Made by a program: the position numbers and the translations under genes. A DNA stretch of 64,000 bases from Bacteroidales bacterium (GTDB lineage Bacteria > Bacteroidota > Bacteroidia > Bacteroidales > Prolixibacteraceae). The notes under the pieces were generated by a model, which did not search any database, was not told the DNA's origin, and saw only the letters and a list, made by a program, of their open reading frames with translations. The stretch is from contig JAAYDJ010000021.1 of assembly GCA_012729335.1 (NCBI GenBank), forward strand, positions 400,038-464,037, written 5' to 3'. Position 1 is the stretch's first letter. Each line of letters starts with the position of its first letter. Positions 45,888 through 53,370 of the stretch are shown here, one piece after another.

Positions 45888-47183
45888 ATGGATTTGAATT
45901 TCAGACAAATCATTGCAGAACAACGGGAAGAAGTCCAATTCATTCTGGAGGCAGGGTGGGTTCCGAGGGATAGAGAGGCATCTGTAAGTGCAGAGAGCCG
46001 TTTGGTGCAAATAATCACCGGTGTCAGGAGGTCAGGCAAATCCACCCTTGCACACAGGGCGCTGAAGGATTTGCCTTATGCCTATCTTAATCTTGATGAT
46101 GAAAGGTTGATTGGAATAACAGCACATGACCTTGATCAACTGCTTGAAGGTTTGTTTTCAGTGTATGGTAAATTCGACAGACTGATTCTCGATGAAGTTC
46201 AGAATGTGGACGGATGGCAACTTTTTGTTAATCGGTTGCTGCGCAATAATTTGAAAGTAATATTAACAGGATCAAATTCGAAATTATTCAGCAGTGAGAT
46301 GGCCACCCATCTAACAGGCCGTTATTTTTTAGTCGAATTACTTCCTTTTTCATTTAAAGAGTTTTTAGCTGCCAAAGGAGCAATTACCCATGAGCTCATC
46401 ACTGCAAAAGACAAAGGTCTGATGACCGGTTATTTTGAGCAGTATCTCAACGGCAGTGGTTTTCCCGACATCATTGCCGGAGAATCCAAAAACGCCTACA
46501 TCTCCACGCTGTTTAATGCCATTGTGACGCGAGATATTATGTACCGGCATAAAATACGGCATATCCGCTCTTTGCGGGAGATGGCAATTTGGTTGGTTGG
46601 TAATAGTGCAACAGAGATCAGTTATAACCGGCTGAGGAAAATATTTAATCTGGGAAGTGACAACACGGCCAGGAATTATGTTTCCTTTATGGAAGAAGCA
46701 TGGCTTTTTCTGACTTTGCCGAAGTTTTCATTCAAAAATCAGGAGTCACTCCGTTACCGGAAGATCTACATGGTGGACATAGCTTTTTCCACTTTAGCAG
46801 GAGCACTGTCCACGCCCAATCGCGGTCACCTTCTTGAGAATATTGTTTTTCTGGAGCTTTTCAGGCAGAGGCAAACCCGTCAATACGAACTGTATTATTA
46901 CAAAAAAACCATTGAAGTAGATTTTGTGATCTACCATAACAGGAGAGTTCTGGAACTTATCCAGGTATGTTGGACAATCAGGGATCCCAAAACCAAAAAC
47001 AGGGAGGTCAGGGCACTTCAAACTGCAGCCATTGAACTAAATCCACAAAGAATGATCATCATAACCATGGATGAAAAACAAGAAATCCCTGTAAACGGTA
47101 AAACCATAGAAGTTATTCCGGTTACAGAATGGTTGTTGAGCAGGCTACATGAAGTAAAAAACGTAAGTGATAACATAGAGTGA
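45888..47183 (+). CDS. DUF4143-type AAA ATPase
   Basis: 431 residues. Walker A GVRRSGKSTL near residue 47, Walker B LILDEVQN, sensor-like LTGSNSKLFSSEMATHLTGR, and the LPFSFKEFL motif are those of the 'ATP-binding protein' family carrying a C-terminal DUF4143 (here ~200-431, YYYKKTIEVDFV). DUF4143 includes a restriction-endonuclease-like fold (the D..E.K-like part is eroded to DFVIYHN). These genes are abundant, mobile and of unclear function in Bacteroidota. Slightly lower GC than neighbours; its 3' end truncates an AHSA1 relic, so it was probably acquired by insertion. Confidence 0.85.
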   Translation: MDLNFRQIIAEQREEVQFILEAGWVPRDREASVSAESRLVQIITGVRRSGKSTLAHRALKDLPYAYLNLDDERLIGITAHDLDQLLEGLFSVYGKFDRLILDEVQNVDGWQLFVNRLLRNNLKVILTGSNSKLFSSEMATHLTGRYFLVELLPFSFKEFLAAKGAITHELITAKDKGLMTGYFEQYLNGSGFPDIIAGESKNAYISTLFNAIVTRDIMYRHKIRHIRSLREMAIWLVGNSATEISYNRLRKIFNLGSDNTARNYVSFMEEAWLFLTLPKFSFKNQESLRYRKIYMVDIAFSTLAGALSTPNRGHLLENIVFLELFRQRQTRQYELYYYKKTIEVDFVIYHNRRVLELIQVCWTIRDPKTKNREVRALQTAAIELNPQRMIIITMDEKQEIPVNGKTIEVIPVTEWLLSRLHEVKNVSDNIE

Positions 47184-47184
47184 T

Positions 47185-47229
47185 TTATCGGTCAGCGCAG
47201 GCCACAAGTTTGCTACCGGTGCTGTGATG
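47185..47229 (-). pseudogene. AHSA1/SRPBCC N-terminus relic
   Basis: On the minus strand this reads ITAPVANLWPALTDK, 9 of 15 residues identical to the start of the intact double-AHSA1 protein (IKAPAEKVWQALTDK at 45652-45696). At DNA level 35 of 45 bases match. It begins 2 nt after the ATPase stop codon, so the rest of the gene is gone or was replaced by the ATPase. Confidence 0.7.
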
Positions 47230-47290
47230 AGATTTTTTGATGTGCACATAGGGAGAAAATCCCTGGCCGTTGAGGTAAAATCAAAGAGAA

Positions 47291-48054
47291 ATGTACAAGT
47301 ATATTTTTGGCCCGGTTCCCTCACGAAGATTGGGAATGTCGCTGGGGGTCGACCTGATCCCCAAAAAAGTATGCACACTTGATTGTGTATATTGTGAGGT
47401 AGGTAAAACCACCAAGCTGACGCTTATTTGACCAACGGTACCCTTTTTTACGATAAGGGGGTGGTGGATGCCATCAGGGATGCCGATGTGGTCCTTCCTT
47501 CGCTCGATGCGGCAACGGAGGAAGCATTCCGGAGAATCAACCGGCCGCATCCGGGACTTGATGTAGCCCGTATAATTGATGGATTGATTAACTTAAGAGA
47601 GGCTTACAAAGGGCAAATCTGGTTAGAAGTGTTTATTCTTCCCGGTTACAACGACCATATAAGTGAGCTGACAGCGCTTAAAGATGCCATTCTCAGGATA
47701 AGACCCGACCGGGTGCAGTTGAATACCCTTGACCGTCCCGGCACAATTCCGGGACTCATAAGAGCAACCCGGGAAGAACTGGAGAGGATCGCCGGCCTCT
47801 GGAATCTCGACGGTGTCGAGATTGTAGCTGCAGCTCCTGCCCGCGAGAAGATTCAATCCTACAGGAAAGATATGGAGACCGCCATTCTGGAAACCATCAG
47901 GCGAAGACCATGCACCTCTGATGACCTGGGAAAGATCCTGGGCATACACCTTAATGAGGTCAACAAGTACCTCGATGTCATGGAAGCAGGAGGAAAGATT
48001 GAAACGAGACGGTTGGAAAGAGGGATTTTTTACACAAAAAAAGAAAAAAACTAG
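47291..48054 (+). pseudogene. Radical SAM protein, broken by internal deletion
   Basis: The N-terminal piece from the ATG at 47291 reads [15 protein letters not shown] and the 4Fe-4S motif CTLDCVYC, stopping at TGA 47429-47431. In another frame from ~47422 it resumes with [11 protein letters not shown] and 200 more residues (LPSLDAATEEAF, INRPHPGLD, VFILPGYNDH, a winged-helix-like C-terminus). Intact relatives have ~55-60 residues between these parts, including the glycine-rich GEPTL region, so an internal deletion removed them and shifted the frame. The C-terminal piece could still be translated (TTG 47428) but cannot be a functional radical SAM enzyme. An assembly error is possible. Confidence 0.8.
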
Positions 48055-48063
48055 CCTCCTGTT

Positions 48064-48093
48064 TTTGATTTCCGGATGCTATTATTAATTTTG
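48064..48093 (+). promoter_or_regulatory. Fur/PerR gene promoter (TTTG-N18-TAATTTTG)
   Basis: TTTG at 48064-48067 and TAATTTTG at 48086-48093 match the Bacteroidota -33 and -7 elements with 18-nt spacing. They precede the regulator gene at 48141. Confidence 0.5.
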
Positions 48094-48123
48094 AATAATC
48101 TTTAAACAAGAATAAATATTATT
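48081..48123. promoter_or_regulatory. AT-rich dyads: candidate PerR/Fur operator
   Basis: ATTATT...AATAAT (48081-48099) covers the -7 box, and a perfect palindrome AATAAATATTATT lies at 48111-48123 just before the GGAGG ribosome-binding site. Both resemble AT-rich Fur/PerR boxes and would allow autoregulation. Confidence 0.4.
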
Positions 48124-48140
48124 GGAGGATTGTTGTCGTC

Positions 48141-48575
48141 ATGGACAGTGTTGCGTTGAGAGATTTGTTAGTTGCCCGGGGAATGAAGGTAACTCCACAG
48201 CGTTTGGCTGTGCTAGATGCGGTCTATCGTTTGGATAACCATCCCACTGCCGAGCAGATCCTTGAATTTATCAGACAGAAAGACGCGACCATGGGATCTG
48301 GGACCATTTACAAAGTGTTGGACACTCTGGTGGAAAATAATCTGTTGAAAAAGGTGAAAACCGAGAAGGATGTAATGCGTTACGACGGAATTCTTGAAAA
48401 TCATCACCACCTATATTGCATTGCATGCGATTACATCGAAGATTTTCACAATGAAAAGCTGGATCAACTGCTTGCTGCTTTTTTTGAAGAGAATAAGATC
48501 GACAATTTCCTCATTGAGGACATTAAGGTCAACATCACCGGGAATTTCATCGTCCACCGGAATAAAAACCATTAA
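48141..48575 (+). CDS. Fur/PerR-family transcriptional regulator
   Basis: 144 residues. Winged helix MKVTPQRLAVLDAVY...HPTAEQI, GTIYKVLDTLVENNLL, then the metal-binding segment ENHHHLYCIACDYIEDF. Only one CxxC is present (CIAC); the second structural zinc pair found in many Fur proteins is missing, as in some Bacteroidota PerR-like regulators. The next gene is a peroxiredoxin, and AT-rich palindromes overlie its own promoter, so peroxide-responsive control of ahpC is the likely role. SD GGAGG at 48124 precedes the ATG by 12 nt. Confidence 0.88.
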   Translation: MDSVALRDLLVARGMKVTPQRLAVLDAVYRLDNHPTAEQILEFIRQKDATMGSGTIYKVLDTLVENNLLKKVKTEKDVMRYDGILENHHHLYCIACDYIEDFHNEKLDQLLAAFFEENKIDNFLIEDIKVNITGNFIVHRNKNH

Positions 48576-48711
48576 CCGCAGATAAAACCATTAAAATATT
48601 TAACACACACTAATACAATAGATTATGGCATGTGCAAATGGTGTAAAACCACTTAAGAAAAAAGAGATTAAAGAAAATTCAGGTGAAACTAAAAATGTGG
48701 AGGAAAAAAGA

Positions 48712-49329
48712 ATGAGCAGTACATCAATGGTGAGGCAGCAAATGCCGGAATTTGAAATGGATGCATATGAAGCCAAGACCGGCCATTACATCACGGTGTC
48801 GAGCAACGATTACAAGGGCAAATGGGCGGTGGTTTGTTTTTATCCGGCCGACTTCACCTTTGTATGTCCGACTGAGATCGCGGCCATGAATGCCCATTAC
48901 GATGAGTTCCAGGAGATGGGCGTAGAGATTCTGGCGGTATCGGTCGATTCCAAATTCTCACACAAGCGTTTTGCTGAGACGGAACCCATTCTGAAAGGAC
49001 TGAAGCTAACCATGGGGGCCGATGCCAACCAGGAAGTCAGTCGTGCTTTTGGTGTGCTGGTTGAGGAGGAAGGGGTAGCCCTCAGGGGTCGTTTCCTGTT
49101 TAATCCTGATGGTGTTTGCGTGGCTCAGGAGGTGCAGGCCGATTCGGTAGGCCGGAATGTCAATGAATTCCTGAGGCAGATCAGGGCCTGGCAGCACGCT
49201 GCCAAGACTGGCGAGGTGTGCCCCGCTGGCTGGAGACCCGGGAAAAAGACCCTCCCTGTGAATACCGAAGTCGAAAAGATGACCGGAAGAGTAGGGGATT
49301 ACATCACCATTGAAGAGATCCTGAGCTAA
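48712..49329 (+). CDS. ahpC: Peroxiredoxin AhpC (2-Cys)
   Basis: About 205 residues from the ATG at 48712, chosen because GGAGG lies 8 nt before it; the frame is open from an ATG at 48625, which would add a lysine-rich 29-residue N-terminus. Peroxidatic Cys in FYPADFTFVCPTE, resolving Cys in GEVCPAGWRPG, plus LKLTMGADAN and ALRGRFLFNPDG, as in alkyl hydroperoxide reductase C. Cytoplasmic detoxification of peroxides, recycled by AhpF or thioredoxin (neither in window). Probably co-regulated with the upstream Fur/PerR gene. Confidence 0.92.
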   Translation: MSSTSMVRQQMPEFEMDAYEAKTGHYITVSSNDYKGKWAVVCFYPADFTFVCPTEIAAMNAHYDEFQEMGVEILAVSVDSKFSHKRFAETEPILKGLKLTMGADANQEVSRAFGVLVEEEGVALRGRFLFNPDGVCVAQEVQADSVGRNVNEFLRQIRAWQHAAKTGEVCPAGWRPGKKTLPVNTEVEKMTGRVGDYITIEEILS

Positions 49330-49380
49330 CCGGTATCAGGAAATTATGTTGACTTTGCCGCCGACCAGCGGCTGAATCCC

Positions 49381-49424
49381 AAAGGGGGACGATATGACTG
49401 ATCAATGGCACCGTCCCTTTTTTT
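49381..49424 (+). terminator. Intrinsic terminator after ahpC
   Basis: GGGACG (49386-49391) pairs with CGTCCC (49412-49417) and is followed by a run of seven T; an outer AAA/TTT pairing with a two-base bulge may lengthen the stem. It lies 52 nt after the ahpC stop. Confidence 0.55.
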
Positions 49425-49689
49425 ATTCCCAGCTACGGTGGATACCCTCCCTCAGGATACTCCTGTTCATTCTGATCCCCTGATTTGAATTCCGGCGAGC
49501 GCATTGACTACAGTCCTTCTTTGTGCCATGTCAGCATTAATGCCAGTTCTCTGCTTATGGTTGGTCCGTTAGTGAAGCTCGTCGAACTCATCCCGAGGGA
49601 TCGGGATTCGTTTCCCCGCTTCTCTGCCGCGGGGAGTTTCAATTGGAAAGTATGTATAACGAGATTCTGAAGACAATAAAGCTCAGCCT
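49425..49689. other. Gene-free stretch upstream of cobO
   Basis: No supported coding or RNA gene. It holds two consecutive hairpins (listed at 49590-49634). No cobalamin riboswitch features (B12 box) were recognised despite the adjacent adenosyltransferase gene. Confidence 0.4.
49590..49634. repeat. Two adjacent perfect hairpins
   Basis: ATCCCGA-GGGA-TCGGGAT at 49590-49607 is followed by CCCCGC-9 nt-GCGGGG at 49614-49634. Paired short hairpins in a gene-free gap look like a dispersed palindromic element, or an RNA structure ahead of cobO. Confidence 0.45.
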
Positions 49690-50205
49690 ATGAAGGGATA
49701 TATCCAGGTCTATACGGGCAACGGGAAAGGGAAGACCACCGCGGCTTTCGGACTGGCCTTGAGGAGCGCCGGCGCCGGATTGAAAATATTCATAGCCCAG
49801 TTCGTGAAAGGGAGACCTTATTCGGAAATTACAGCAGTCAGGCAATACATCCCTGGGATCACCATCAGGCAATACGGCCGGGGTTGTTTTATCATCAAAA
49901 CACCTGATGACGAGGATATCCTGGCCGCGCGGAAGGGATTGGAAGAGGTGGCAAAAGTAATTGCTTCCGGCAAGTATGATCTGGTGGTGCTCGATGAGGC
50001 CACCATCGCCATTTATTATAACCTTTTTACAGTCCACGAACTGAACAGGATCTTGGACCAGAAACCAGATGCCTTAGAAATCGTCATTACCGGCCGGTAT
50101 GCTCCCAAAGAGCTGATCGACAGGGCTGACCTGGTCACTGAAATGCAGGAGGTTAAACACTATTACACCTATGGGGTGGAAGCCCGTGAAGGAATCGAAT
50201 ACTGA
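49690..50205 (+). CDS. cobO: Cob(I)alamin adenosyltransferase, CobO/BtuR type
   Basis: 171 residues, the usual length. P-loop TGNGKGKTTAAFGLALRSAG, QFVKGRPYSE, LVVLDEATIAIYY (Walker B-like) and VITGRYAPKELIDRADLVTEM are signatures of corrinoid adenosyltransferases that transfer the adenosyl group from ATP to Co(I) of cobyrinic acid diamide or cobalamin. No other B12 gene is in the window, so a salvage role is plausible. An mrp-like relic follows. Confidence 0.92.
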   Translation: MKGYIQVYTGNGKGKTTAAFGLALRSAGAGLKIFIAQFVKGRPYSEITAVRQYIPGITIRQYGRGCFIIKTPDDEDILAARKGLEEVAKVIASGKYDLVVLDEATIAIYYNLFTVHELNRILDQKPDALEIVITGRYAPKELIDRADLVTEMQEVKHYYTYGVEAREGIEY

Positions 50206-50283
50206 ACTTAAAAAATATGGCCATACAAGATGAGGCTGATAATGGCTCTCATGCCATGGAAATTTTCCGGCAGGAGGTGCTGA

Positions 50284-50536
50284 ATTGCAGAAAATGCGGT
50301 CTGGCTCAACCCCATGGTCTCTAAAACCCTCAAACAACTGTTGGGTGATACGGTTTGGGGAGATCTTGATTTTCTGATTATTGATACCCCTCCAGGAACC
50401 GGCGATATCCACCTGACCCTCCTGCAGGAGTTGCGACGAAGGTAAACTTAATGAGCTTTTCAACGATCCGGAGGTGAAAAACGGATTCGACCAACTCCTA
50501 TCCCAAATATTGACCCAGACAGAAAAAACGGTCTGA
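50284..50536 (+). pseudogene. mrp: Mrp/NBP35-type P-loop ATPase relic
   Basis: 50284-50445 reads IAENAVWLNPMVSKTLKQL, GDTVWGDLDFLIIDTPPGTG, DIHLTLLQ, then a stop; this matches the conserved middle of Mrp/ApbC proteins (PM.SKALKQLLGD, IDTPPGTGD.HLTL). A second frame, 50432-50536, reads CDEGKLNELFNDPEVKNGF and ends LSQILTQTEKTV, like the tail of such an ATPase. The N-terminal Walker A part is missing, and the piece between is absent. An internally deleted, frameshifted relic of an Fe-S carrier gene. Confidence 0.7.
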
Positions 50537-50655
50537 GTTCTGCTGTATAGCATACCAAACCCGACCTTCTATTTTCTTCATGCATGGTTGTGCGGGAAAA
50601 ATTTCGTTTTCTCCGTGTATATTGTTATATTTCAGATTCATCAAAACCATAAAGA

Positions 50656-51426
50656 ATGCTACAACGTTACTTGTTATGGATGGTTGTGGTGGCCTTTGCG
50701 GCCAGTGAGAATTTAAAGGCCCAGGAATTGGAACCCCTTCAGGCCGATCGTCCTGACCAGACCGAATCTGCTTCTTTGGTGCCCCGGGGATATATACAGG
50801 CTGAAACCGGCTTTCTGTATGAAAAGGGAGGTCGTGATGCGCGAAGTCTCCTTTATCCTTCGATCCTCTGGAAATACGGGGTCAATGACCGTTTTGAACT
50901 GCGGCTGATCACCGAAGCGGGTATGGAGGAGTATGGAGACCAGCGCATTTCAGGGTTTTATCCGCTGACGGTGGGCTTCAAAACACGGTTGCTTGACGAG
51001 GATGGGATTGTTCCCCAGACCGCTTTTCTGGGGCATCTCACCTCGTGCATGTCAGGAAAGGAAGCGTTCCGGCCTGAATGGCTGGCTCCTTCCTTCAGGT
51101 TATCCATGCAGCACACCCTGTCTGACCATCTCTCCCTGGGATACAACCTGGGAACCGAATGGAGCGGGAATTCCAACGAGCCCACCTATATTTATACTCT
51201 TGCTTCCGGCATTTCGCTTACGCCTCAGCTGGGAGGATTCATCGAAGTGTACGGGTACCTTCCCGTGGAAGGGGATGCTGACCACCGTTTTGACTGCGGA
51301 TTGACTTACCTGGTCAGCAATGACCTCATGGTAGACCTGTCGGGCGGGGTGGGGATCACCCGTAATGCCCCGGACAGCTTTATTGCCCTGGGTTTCTCCT
51401 GGCGGTTTGATGTGAGGCGGGAGTGA
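50656..51426 (+). CDS. Outer-membrane 'transporter' (phenol-degradation meta-pathway-like barrel)
   Basis: 256 residues with a signal peptide (VVVAFAASENLKAQ). The mature start LQADRPDQTESASLVPRGYIQ followed by ETGFLYE is typical of the putative 'transporter' / MetA-pathway phenol degradation OMP family (PF13557-like). Repeated amphipathic strands and a C-terminal FIALGFSWRF suit an outer-membrane barrel. Substrate unknown. The last ~120 bp overlap, tail to tail, the open frame of the radical SAM gene on the other strand. Confidence 0.8.
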   Translation: MLQRYLLWMVVVAFAASENLKAQELEPLQADRPDQTESASLVPRGYIQAETGFLYEKGGRDARSLLYPSILWKYGVNDRFELRLITEAGMEEYGDQRISGFYPLTVGFKTRLLDEDGIVPQTAFLGHLTSCMSGKEAFRPEWLAPSFRLSMQHTLSDHLSLGYNLGTEWSGNSNEPTYIYTLASGISLTPQLGGFIEVYGYLPVEGDADHRFDCGLTYLVSNDLMVDLSGGVGITRNAPDSFIALGFSWRFDVRRE

Positions 51427-52454
51427 CACACCAGAACATTCTGTTTGTCGCCGTGCCAGTTGTGGAAGCCGTTTCCGCGACAGTCATTGAATTCGCTGCA
51501 ACCAGCGCATTGCCCCCTGCGCATCCAGCTGCGGTCCCTGAAGGGCTTGAATTGTGATTGCCATACCTGGTAAAAGTTATCGCGGTAGATGTTTCCCTGT
51601 GTGAAGGAGCGGTCGATGTTGGGGCAGGCGGAAATGGAGCCGTCGATCAGGATGGATCCGATGTTGATGCCTGCCCTGCAGAAGAAAGGGGTGTCGCGCA
51701 CCAGCGATTCATAGGGACCGACATAGCCTTCACAGCTGAAGCTGACCTTTAACTCCTCTGATTTCCGGGCTTCGGCTATGAATTCCATCAGTCCGGTGAA
51801 TTGTGCGTCGGTCAGCCGGAGTTCCGGGATATCCTTCGCCCTTCCGATGGGGATGATGGTGAAGAGGCGCCAGGCTTTAACGCCCAGATTCATAAGGGTC
51901 TCTCTGATTTGGGGCAGCTCATGGATGTTGTTTTGGTTTACGCAGGTCACCACGTCGAAGTTAAGGCGGGGTGAGGCGGCGGCCAGGGCGATGGCCCTTG
52001 TCACCCTGTCATAGCTGGCGGAGGATTGGCGCAGCCAGTTGTGGGAGCCTGACAGTCCGTCGAGGCTGATAGTCAGTGCTCCCAGTCCGGCCCCCAGCAG
52101 GGAGCCATGCCTTTCCCCGTCGTAGAGGTGGCCGTTAGTCACCATCGACCAGCGTAGTCCCCGCTTTCTGATTTCCAGTCCGCATTTTTCGAGGTCCTTC
52201 CGCAGAAGGGGTTCCCCGCCGGTCAGGACAACGGTCAGGTTATTGGCCGGTTTTTCGATCGTGTCGAGTGCCGCGAGGAAGTCCTCCAGGGGCATGTCGG
52301 GGAATGCGGAATCCTTTGAGCAATCGCTGCCGCAGTGGCGGCAATGGAGGTTGCAACGGGTGGTGCATTCCCAGAAGAGATAATTCAGCTCGTGGAGGTG
52401 CGTTTCCGATTCACGGAATAGCCGGAAGGCCGGTTTTCGGAGGGCTTTAAACAT
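51306..52454 (-). CDS. Radical SAM/SPASM protein of the rSAM/lipoprotein system
   Basis: 382 residues as read. The radical SAM 4Fe-4S motif is CTTRCNLHCRHC; LTGGEPLLR, ISLDGLSGSHNWLR and the C-terminal SPASM cysteines (FFCRAGINIGSIL, SACPNID, CAGCSEFNDCRGNGFHNW, CH) are present. It resembles the Bacteroidales family TIGR04133, found beside a small lipoprotein (TIGR04134), and that neighbour is directly upstream with no gap. Family members presumably modify the lipoprotein peptide; chemistry unknown. Homologues should end soon after the last CH; here ~40 extra residues are antisense to the convergent barrel gene. Confidence 0.85.
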   Translation of the reverse strand: MFKALRKPAFRLFRESETHLHELNYLFWECTTRCNLHCRHCGSDCSKDSAFPDMPLEDFLAALDTIEKPANNLTVVLTGGEPLLRKDLEKCGLEIRKRGLRWSMVTNGHLYDGERHGSLLGAGLGALTISLDGLSGSHNWLRQSSASYDRVTRAIALAAASPRLNFDVVTCVNQNNIHELPQIRETLMNLGVKAWRLFTIIPIGRAKDIPELRLTDAQFTGLMEFIAEARKSEELKVSFSCEGYVGPYESLVRDTPFFCRAGINIGSILIDGSISACPNIDRSFTQGNIYRDNFYQVWQSQFKPFRDRSWMRRGQCAGCSEFNDCRGNGFHNWHGDKQNVLVCHSRLTSNRQEKPRAIKLSGALRVIPTPPDRSTMRSLLTR

Positions 52455-52820
52455 TTATTTGGGAGTAAGCATCACATTGAGCTGTACGCGTTCCTGCGGA
52501 ATGGCGATGAGGGTGTCTTTTTTCAGAAAGGCTCCGTCGGTGGTGAGGTCCGTATCTTCGAAGGAGATCCTGGTGCTGTCGGTGAACATCGTCCACAGGC
52601 CGTATTTGCCATCCTCTCCTGTGATGTGCGAACTTCCGGTTTCCGGGACGGAGACTTTGATTCCTTTGACGGGAAGTCCTGTGGCGGAAGATTTCACGGT
52701 ACCTTCAACGAGCATGTCGAATTGTAGATCCTGGGGCGTGCCGTAGCAGGCCTGAAAGATGAAAAGTGCCGAGCCGAAGCTCAACCCGCCGATCAGTTTG
52801 CGTATCCATCCTCTCGTCAT
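52455..52820 (-). CDS. Radical SAM-associated putative lipoprotein
   Basis: 121 residues. A basic N-terminus (RGWIRKLIGG), hydrophobic core and lipobox FQAC end in the tell-tale ACYGTPQ, as in the rSAM-linked lipoprotein family (TIGR04134-like). The remainder is a carboxypeptidase-regulatory-like beta-sandwich (VEGTVKSSATGLPVKGIKV). It should be lipid-anchored in the cell envelope, and the CYG region is the probable target of the neighbouring radical SAM enzyme. Its stop codon is immediately next to that enzyme's start, indicating coupled translation. Confidence 0.85.
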   Translation of the reverse strand: MTRGWIRKLIGGLSFGSALFIFQACYGTPQDLQFDMLVEGTVKSSATGLPVKGIKVSVPETGSSHITGEDGKYGLWTMFTDSTRISFEDTDLTTDGAFLKKDTLIAIPQERVQLNVMLTPK

Positions 52821-52990
52821 AAGAATCTATGTTTAATTTTCGAATCGTGTGGCCTATTCGTTTCAGTTCCATCGCATCAAGCCGGCTAAAGGATAAGAGA
52901 TGGAGGTGAAATCTCTGGTCATAAATGTAAGACCTAAAGATAGCGGAAATGTTGCGTCGGCATTCCTTAATTGATCATAAAAGTTCTTCC

Positions 52991-53049
52991 CGGATACGAA
53001 GTATCCGAAATGGCAGTCAAGGAGTCTGGTACCAGTGGGTAAACACCCA
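52991..53049. repeat. Cluster of three inverted repeats
   Basis: CGGATAC-GAA-GTATCCG (52991-53007), CTGGTACCAG (53026-53035) and TGGGT-AAAC-ACCCA (53036-53049) lie within 59 bp near the left border of the AT-rich defence region. They could mark an old element end or structured RNA. Confidence 0.4.
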
Positions 53050-53294
53050 GCAGTTGTGAAGGAATTCATGCCATATGTTGATTGAAAGAGATCGTTCTTC
53101 AGGACCCCAGTTTGATAAAAGATCCGTTATATTGGGCAACATCGGTCTAAACAAAAACGTATTTTTGATGGTCTTGAATTAATACGTAAAATTCTGATCA
53201 AGTCCAGGTATTCACTTCTCCTCAAACTCCAGAAGATAATACCATAAACCAATCCGATCAATTAGCCTAGTTTGTTATCCGATACAGAAAAGAA

Positions 53295-53326
53295 TTTGCC
53301 AAAAGCGCTGAATACTCGTAACTTTG
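53295..53326 (+). promoter_or_regulatory. Promoter of the defence operon (TTTG-N20-TAACTTTG)
   Basis: TTTG at 53295-53298 and TAACTTTG at 53319-53326 match the Bacteroidota -33/-7 consensus with 20-nt spacing. A transcript would start near 53333, about 38 nt before the vsr ATG. Confidence 0.65.
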
Positions 53327-53370
53327 AATCGAAATGTCTTTAATTATTTCCTTTTTTTAGAGTGGTATAA

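Larger units (their letters stand above)
52821..53370. other. Gap with decayed coding segment before the defence operon
   Basis: 550 bp without an intact gene. In one plus-strand frame (52861-53083) protein-like pieces EVKSLVINVRPKDSGNVASA and FFPDTKYPKWQSRSLVPVG plus KHPAVVKEFMPYVD are interrupted by stops, which suggests an old gene remnant of unknown family. The stop-free minus frame 52863-53069 is an alternative reading. Inverted repeats and the operon promoter are listed separately. Confidence 0.3.

Noticed and set aside
49485..49670. Plus-strand ORF of 61 codons before cobO
   Set aside because: Runs through the two hairpins; no protein-like features or ribosome-binding site.
49425..49689. 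Cobalamin riboswitch upstream of cobO
   Set aside because: No B12-box-like sequence recognised; only simple hairpins are present.
52863..53069. Minus-strand ORF of 68 codons
   Set aside because: No start signal or family; the opposite strand carries more protein-like, though broken, frames. Kept only as an uncertain relic.
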